The translations under genes and the position numbers were made by a program. From assembly GCA_026389255.1 (NCBI GenBank), contig JAPLIF010000082.1:1-8739 (forward strand): DNA of 8,739 nt, read 5' to 3'. Positions 5,079 to 8,739 of the stretch are shown in pieces (the first letter of the stretch is position 1; each line of letters opens with the position of its first letter). The notes beneath the pieces were generated by a model, which ran no database searches, was not told the origin of the DNA, and saw only the letters and a program-made list of their open reading frames with translations. This DNA is from Cyanobacteriota bacterium. GTDB taxonomy: Bacteria > Cyanobacteriota > Cyanobacteriia > PCC-6307 > Cyanobiaceae.

Positions 5079-7004
5079 CTACTCCACCGTGACGCTCTTG
5101 GCGAGGTTGCGGGGTTGATCAACATCCAAGCCTCGGTGCGCGGCGATGTGGTAACTGAGGAGCTGCATCGGAATCACCGTTAGCAGGGGACTCAACAACT
5201 CATCCACGATGGGCAGAGGCAGCAGGGTGTCGAAGAGTTCGGTATCTGGGCAAGCCGGGGCGACGCCGATCAGACGGGCATCCCGGGCCTTGGCCTCCTG
5301 GGCATTGGAAAGAACCTTGTCGAACACCGTTCCCGGCACGGCAATCGACACCACTGGCACGCGGGCATCGAGCAGGGCGATGGGACCGTGCTTCATCTCA
5401 CCGGCCGGGTATCCCTCGGCATGGATGTAGCTGATTTCCTTGAGCTTGAGGGCCCCCTCCATGGCAATTGGATAATTAATACCCCTGCCCAGAAAAATCA
5501 CATCCTGGGTATCGGTAAACAGGTGGGCCAGCTCGGCGCAACGGCGGTCGTGGTCCTCCACGAGCGCTTGCAACAGGGCCGGCAATTCCCGTAACTGGGC
5601 GACGAGGGCCATCAGCCGCCCCTGATCCGGTAACCCCGGCTGCCGCAGACCCGCCGCGGCCCGCCGCTCAGCGAAGGCCAGGGCGAGCCCATAAAAGGCC
5701 AACAGCTGCCCCATGAAGGTTTTGGTGGCAGCCACTCCCACTTCAATCCCGGCACCGATATCCAAAATGTGGCTTACCAGCCGCCCCAACGAGCTTTCGG
5801 GCCGGTTGGTGATCCCCAGCATGCGCGGCGCATAGGCCGGGTCCCCATGACGCTGGCGCCGTTCCTGTTCCATGGTCAGGGCCGCCAAGGTGTCGGCGGT
5901 CTCCCCGGACTGGGTGACGCCGATCGTGAGCATGTTGGGCGAAAGGGGCGGCGGCGCGTAGCGGAATTCGCTGGCGTAGAACACAGTCGTGGGCACGCCG
6001 GCCACCTGTTCCAACAGGTAGGCCCCCACCTGGGCCGCATGGCGACTGGTGCCGCAGGCCAGGATCTGGATCTGCTCCACACCGCTGTAGACCGCCTCAT
6101 CGAGGGGCAAGGCGACCAAGGCCCCCTCGGGCAGGTGGCGGGCCACCCACAGCGCCGCCGTCTCGGGTTGCTCATGGATTTCCTTGAGCATGAAATGGCG
6201 GAAGCTTCTCTTATCCGCCACGTGCTCGGTGCCGGTCAGCAGGCTGGGATTGCGCTGCACCCGCTCGCCGGTGGCGTTGTACAGCTCAATACCCAGGGGC
6301 GTCAGCAATGCCACCTCGCCGTCTTCCATCGGCAGGATCGTGCGGGTGAAGCCGGCCAGGGCAGGGGTATCACTGGCGCAGAGAAATTCTCCCTCCCCCA
6401 GACCAATCAGCAGTGGGGCCTGGCGCCGCGCCACCACCAGGGCCCCAGGCACCTTGGCCCAGACCACCGCCAGGGCGTAGGCCCCATGCAACTGGGGCAA
6501 CACCTCCTGCAGAGCCCTCAGCAGCAGGGCCGCATCGGGTTGGTGGCCCTCTTGCTCCAGCGCGTCCAAACGACGGGCCAGCAGATGGGGGATGACCTCG
6601 GTATCCGTATCAGAACGGAACACAACCCCCTCAGCCTGGAGGAGCTCGCGCAGGCTGCGGTGGTTTTCAATGATGCCGTTCTGAACCACGGCCAGTTGGC
6701 CACTGCCATCCAGATGGGGATGGGCATTGCGTACTTCCGGTTTGCCATGGGTGGCCCAGCGGGTATGGCCGATGCCGCAATGGCCAGGGGCTCCCTGTTC
6801 TTCCCAACGGGCTGTCAGGTTCAGCAACTTGCCCTCGGCCTTCAGGCAATGCAGTTGCCCCTGGGGCGCCCCGCCCCCGTTCGGCAAGGCCTCCACCGTG
6901 GCGATGCCGGCGGAGTCATAACCGCGGTATTCGAGCTGGCGCAGTCCCTCCAGCAACTGGGGCGCAGCCTCTCTCGAACCGATCAGGGCAACGATGCCGC
7001 ACAT
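5079..7004 (-). CDS. glmS: glutamine-fructose-6-phosphate aminotransferase (isomerizing)
   Basis: A 641-residue enzyme that makes glucosamine-6-phosphate from fructose-6-phosphate and glutamine, the entry step to UDP-GlcNAc for peptidoglycan and envelope sugars. The N-terminus MCGIVALIGS exposes Cys2, the nucleophile of class II amidotransferases. The glutaminase domain (about 2-240) has HTRWATHG (80-87) and NGIIENH (109-115). Two SIS domains follow, with ACGTSRHAA (316-324), TQSGETADT (364-372), GINYPIAMEGALKLKEISY (508-526) and HAEGYPAGEMKHGP (528-541). The C-terminus DQPRNLAKSVTVE is the canonical end and contributes the active-site lysine. It is about 30 residues longer than the E. coli enzyme, mainly from short loops. 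It lies 73 bases downstream of psaC on the same strand but behind a strong terminator. I see no glmS ribozyme in that short gap. Confidence 0.97.
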   Translation of the reverse strand: MCGIVALIGSREAAPQLLEGLRQLEYRGYDSAGIATVEALPNGGGAPQGQLHCLKAEGKLLNLTARWEEQGAPGHCGIGHTRWATHGKPEVRNAHPHLDGSGQLAVVQNGIIENHRSLRELLQAEGVVFRSDTDTEVIPHLLARRLDALEQEGHQPDAALLLRALQEVLPQLHGAYALAVVWAKVPGALVVARRQAPLLIGLGEGEFLCASDTPALAGFTRTILPMEDGEVALLTPLGIELYNATGERVQRNPSLLTGTEHVADKRSFRHFMLKEIHEQPETAALWVARHLPEGALVALPLDEAVYSGVEQIQILACGTSRHAAQVGAYLLEQVAGVPTTVFYASEFRYAPPPLSPNMLTIGVTQSGETADTLAALTMEQERRQRHGDPAYAPRMLGITNRPESSLGRLVSHILDIGAGIEVGVAATKTFMGQLLAFYGLALAFAERRAAAGLRQPGLPDQGRLMALVAQLRELPALLQALVEDHDRRCAELAHLFTDTQDVIFLGRGINYPIAMEGALKLKEISYIHAEGYPAGEMKHGPIALLDARVPVVSIAVPGTVFDKVLSNAQEAKARDARLIGVAPACPDTELFDTLLPLPIVDELLSPLLTVIPMQLLSYHIAAHRGLDVDQPRNLAKSVTVE

Positions 7005-7024
7005 GGGGGAAGGGGGAGCGCCAC

Positions 7025-7049
7025 AAAAAAAGCCCGGCGCAGGCCGGGC
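7025..7049 (-). terminator. intrinsic terminator of psaC
   Basis: On the minus strand GCCCGGC (7043-7049) pairs perfectly with GCCGGGC (7032-7038) over a 4-base loop and is followed by seven T residues (7025-7031). It lies 28 bases after the psaC stop codon and should end most psaC transcripts before glmS. Read-through could still feed glmS, since the glmS start is only 20 bases farther on. Confidence 0.93.
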
Positions 7050-7077
7050 ATGAGCTTATGGCGGCTAGTCACCCGCC

Positions 7078-7487
<410 letters not shown>

Positions 7488-7730
7488 ATGTCCCAGGAAG
7501 CGATCTTCGAGAAAGTCCGTTCGATCGTTGCCGATCAGCTCAGCGTCGATGCCGCTGAGGTGAAACCCGAATCGAATTTCCAGAACGACCTCGGTGCGGA
7601 CTCCCTTGACACCGTCGAGCTGGTCATGGCTTTGGAGGAATCCTTCGACATCGAAATTCCCGACGAAGCGGCAGAAGGCATCACCACCGTTGGAGATGCC
7701 GTCAAGTACATCCTAGAAAAACAGGCTTGA
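7488..7730 (+). CDS. acpP: acyl carrier protein
   Basis: An 80-residue acidic carrier of growing fatty-acid chains, which are held on a 4'-phosphopantetheine arm. The attachment site is Ser39 within [12 protein letters not shown] (34-45), and helix 3 includes [17 protein letters not shown] (56-72). Length and sequence are standard for AcpP. ATG at 7488 gives the usual N-terminus; an in-frame ATG at 7359 would add 43 Arg/Gly/Pro-rich residues with no match to the family. No Shine-Dalgarno sequence is visible. fabF follows after only 6 bases, so the two form an operon of the type II fatty-acid synthase. Confidence 0.98.
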   Translation: MSQEAIFEKVRSIVADQLSVDAAEVKPESNFQNDLGADSLDTVELVMALEESFDIEIPDEAAEGITTVGDAVKYILEKQA

Positions 7731-7736
7731 TCGTCC

Positions 7737-8739
7737 ATGGTGGAGGCACTCCGCCGCGTCGTGGTCACCGGTCTGGGGGCGGTCACGCCGATCGGCAACG
7801 ATGTGGCCCAGTATTGGGAAGGACTGCGAAGCGGTCGGAATGGTGTGGCCGCCATCACCCTTTTTGATGCGTCTCGGCATGCCTGTCGCTTCGCGGCCGA
7901 GGTCAAAAATTTCGACCCCACGGGCTGGCTTGAACCCAAAGAAGCCAAGCGCTGGGACCGTTTTTGTCAATTCGGAGTCGTGGCCGCCAAGCAGGCGGTC
8001 CAAAATGCCGGTCTCAGTATTGACGACACCAACCGAACTCGGGTAGGTGTCTCGATTGGATCCGGCGTGGGCGGCCTGCTGATGATGGAGACCCAGGCCC
8101 AGGTGCTCAATGACCGGGGACCCGATCGGGTCACCCCGTTCTGCGTGCCGATGATGATTCCCAACATGGCCACCGGGCTGACGGCGATCGCCCTGGGCGC
8201 CCGTGGTCCCAGTAGTGCTGTGGCCACCGCCTGCGCCGCCGGATCCAACGCCATTGGCGACGCTTTTCGCCAAATCCAACTGGGTCTCGCTGACGCCATG
8301 ATCTGTGGCGGAGCGGAGTCGGCCATCACGCCCCTTGGGGTGGCGGCCTTCGCCAGCGCCAAGGCCCTCTCCTTCCGCAACGATGATCCGGCCACGGCCA
8401 GTCGCCCCTTCGACTTGGAGCGCAACGGCTTTGTGATTGGGGAGGGCGCTGGGATGCTCGTGATTGAAAGCCTCGACCACGCCCTGGCCCGAGGGGCCAC
8501 ACCCCTAGCTGAAATTGTTGGCTACGGCACCACCTGTGATGCCCACCACATCACCTCCCCGTCTCCCGGTGGCGTCGGAGGTGCCGAAGCCATGCGCCTG
8601 GCCCTAGTCGATGCCGGCCTGAACCCAGGGGATGTGGATTACGTCAATGCCCACGGCACGAGCACCCAGGCCAACGACAGCAACGAAACCGCTGCCATCA
8701 AGTCAGCCCTGGGGGAACGGGCCCGTCAGATTCCTGTCA
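7737..8739 (+). CDS. fabF: beta-ketoacyl-ACP synthase II, cut by the window end
   Basis: The elongating condensing enzyme of fatty-acid synthesis, which joins malonyl-ACP to an acyl chain. 334 residues are present, and the C-terminal fifth or so lies outside the window. The N-terminus RRVVVTGLGAVTPIGN is typical. The nucleophile is Cys166 in the motif ATACAAGSNAIGDA, and the first catalytic histidine is His306 in NAHGTSTQANDS; each is offset by three from E. coli C163 and H303. The conserved Lys and second His should follow just past the edge, where the reading ends at RQIPV. It starts 6 bases after acpP, clearly in the same operon. FabF rather than FabB is favoured by sequence style and by the acpP-fabF order. 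Confidence 0.97.
   Translation, partial: MVEALRRVVVTGLGAVTPIGNDVAQYWEGLRSGRNGVAAITLFDASRHACRFAAEVKNFDPTGWLEPKEAKRWDRFCQFGVVAAKQAVQNAGLSIDDTNRTRVGVSIGSGVGGLLMMETQAQVLNDRGPDRVTPFCVPMMIPNMATGLTAIALGARGPSSAVATACAAGSNAIGDAFRQIQLGLADAMICGGAESAITPLGVAAFASAKALSFRNDDPATASRPFDLERNGFVIGEGAGMLVIESLDHALARGATPLAEIVGYGTTCDAHHITSPSPGGVGGAEAMRLALVDAGLNPGDVDYVNAHGTSTQANDSNETAAIKSALGERARQIPV

Noticed and set aside
8184..8191. A GCGATCGC octamer (HIP1 element)
   Set aside because: One perfect copy inside fabF is expected in a cyanobacterium and marks no specific feature here.
7713..8480. A 255-codon open frame on the minus strand opposite fabF
   Set aside because: fabF is certain with catalytic residues in place; the opposite frame has His/Gly-rich low-information sequence and no start signal.

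Overview
The window looks like chromosomal DNA of a GC-rich picocyanobacterium of the Synechococcus/Cyanobium type. It carries psaC (photosystem I), an ndhS-like subunit of the photosynthetic NDH-1 complex, an RNase P RNA whose conserved blocks match those of cyanobacteria, a tRNA with no encoded CCA end, and the order glmS-psaC / acpP-fabF, which is common in this group. The genus is inferred from gene content and composition, not proven.

The left third (about 1-2940) is visibly richer in A+T and holds an accessory cell-surface cluster. Two close paralogues of a small secreted protein (130-798 and 2078-2758) each have a signal peptide, a Cys-containing N-terminus of the mature chain, and a C-terminal PEP-CTERM-like sorting tail. 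They lie on either side of an HpsJ-like four-helix membrane protein (971-1735), a family linked to cyanobacterial exosortase and exopolysaccharide systems. A tRNA-Arg(CCU) gene on the minus strand lies inside the cluster. Each paralogue is followed by nearly the same intrinsic terminator. No exosortase gene is in the window.

The remainder (about 2940-8739) is a dense, GC-rich housekeeping block. rnpB (2950-3396) is followed after 34 bases by rnc (RNase III), so two RNA-processing genes are neighbours on one strand. rnc runs tail-to-tail into ndhS and overlaps it by 38 bp. ndhS is divergent from rimM (ribosome maturation), and rimM is convergent with glmS (glucosamine-6-phosphate synthase). 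psaC lies upstream of glmS on the minus strand, separated from it by a strong intrinsic terminator. psaC is divergent from acpP-fabF (fatty-acid synthesis), and fabF runs off the right edge just before its last catalytic residues.

The main points for a second look are the paired PEP-CTERM-like proteins around the HpsJ-like gene, an Asp-to-Glu change at a metal-binding position of RNase III, the rnpB-rnc-ndhS arrangement, and inverted repeats in the promoter regions of the HpsJ-like gene and of psaC/acpP. No CRISPR array, insertion sequence or phage gene was seen.
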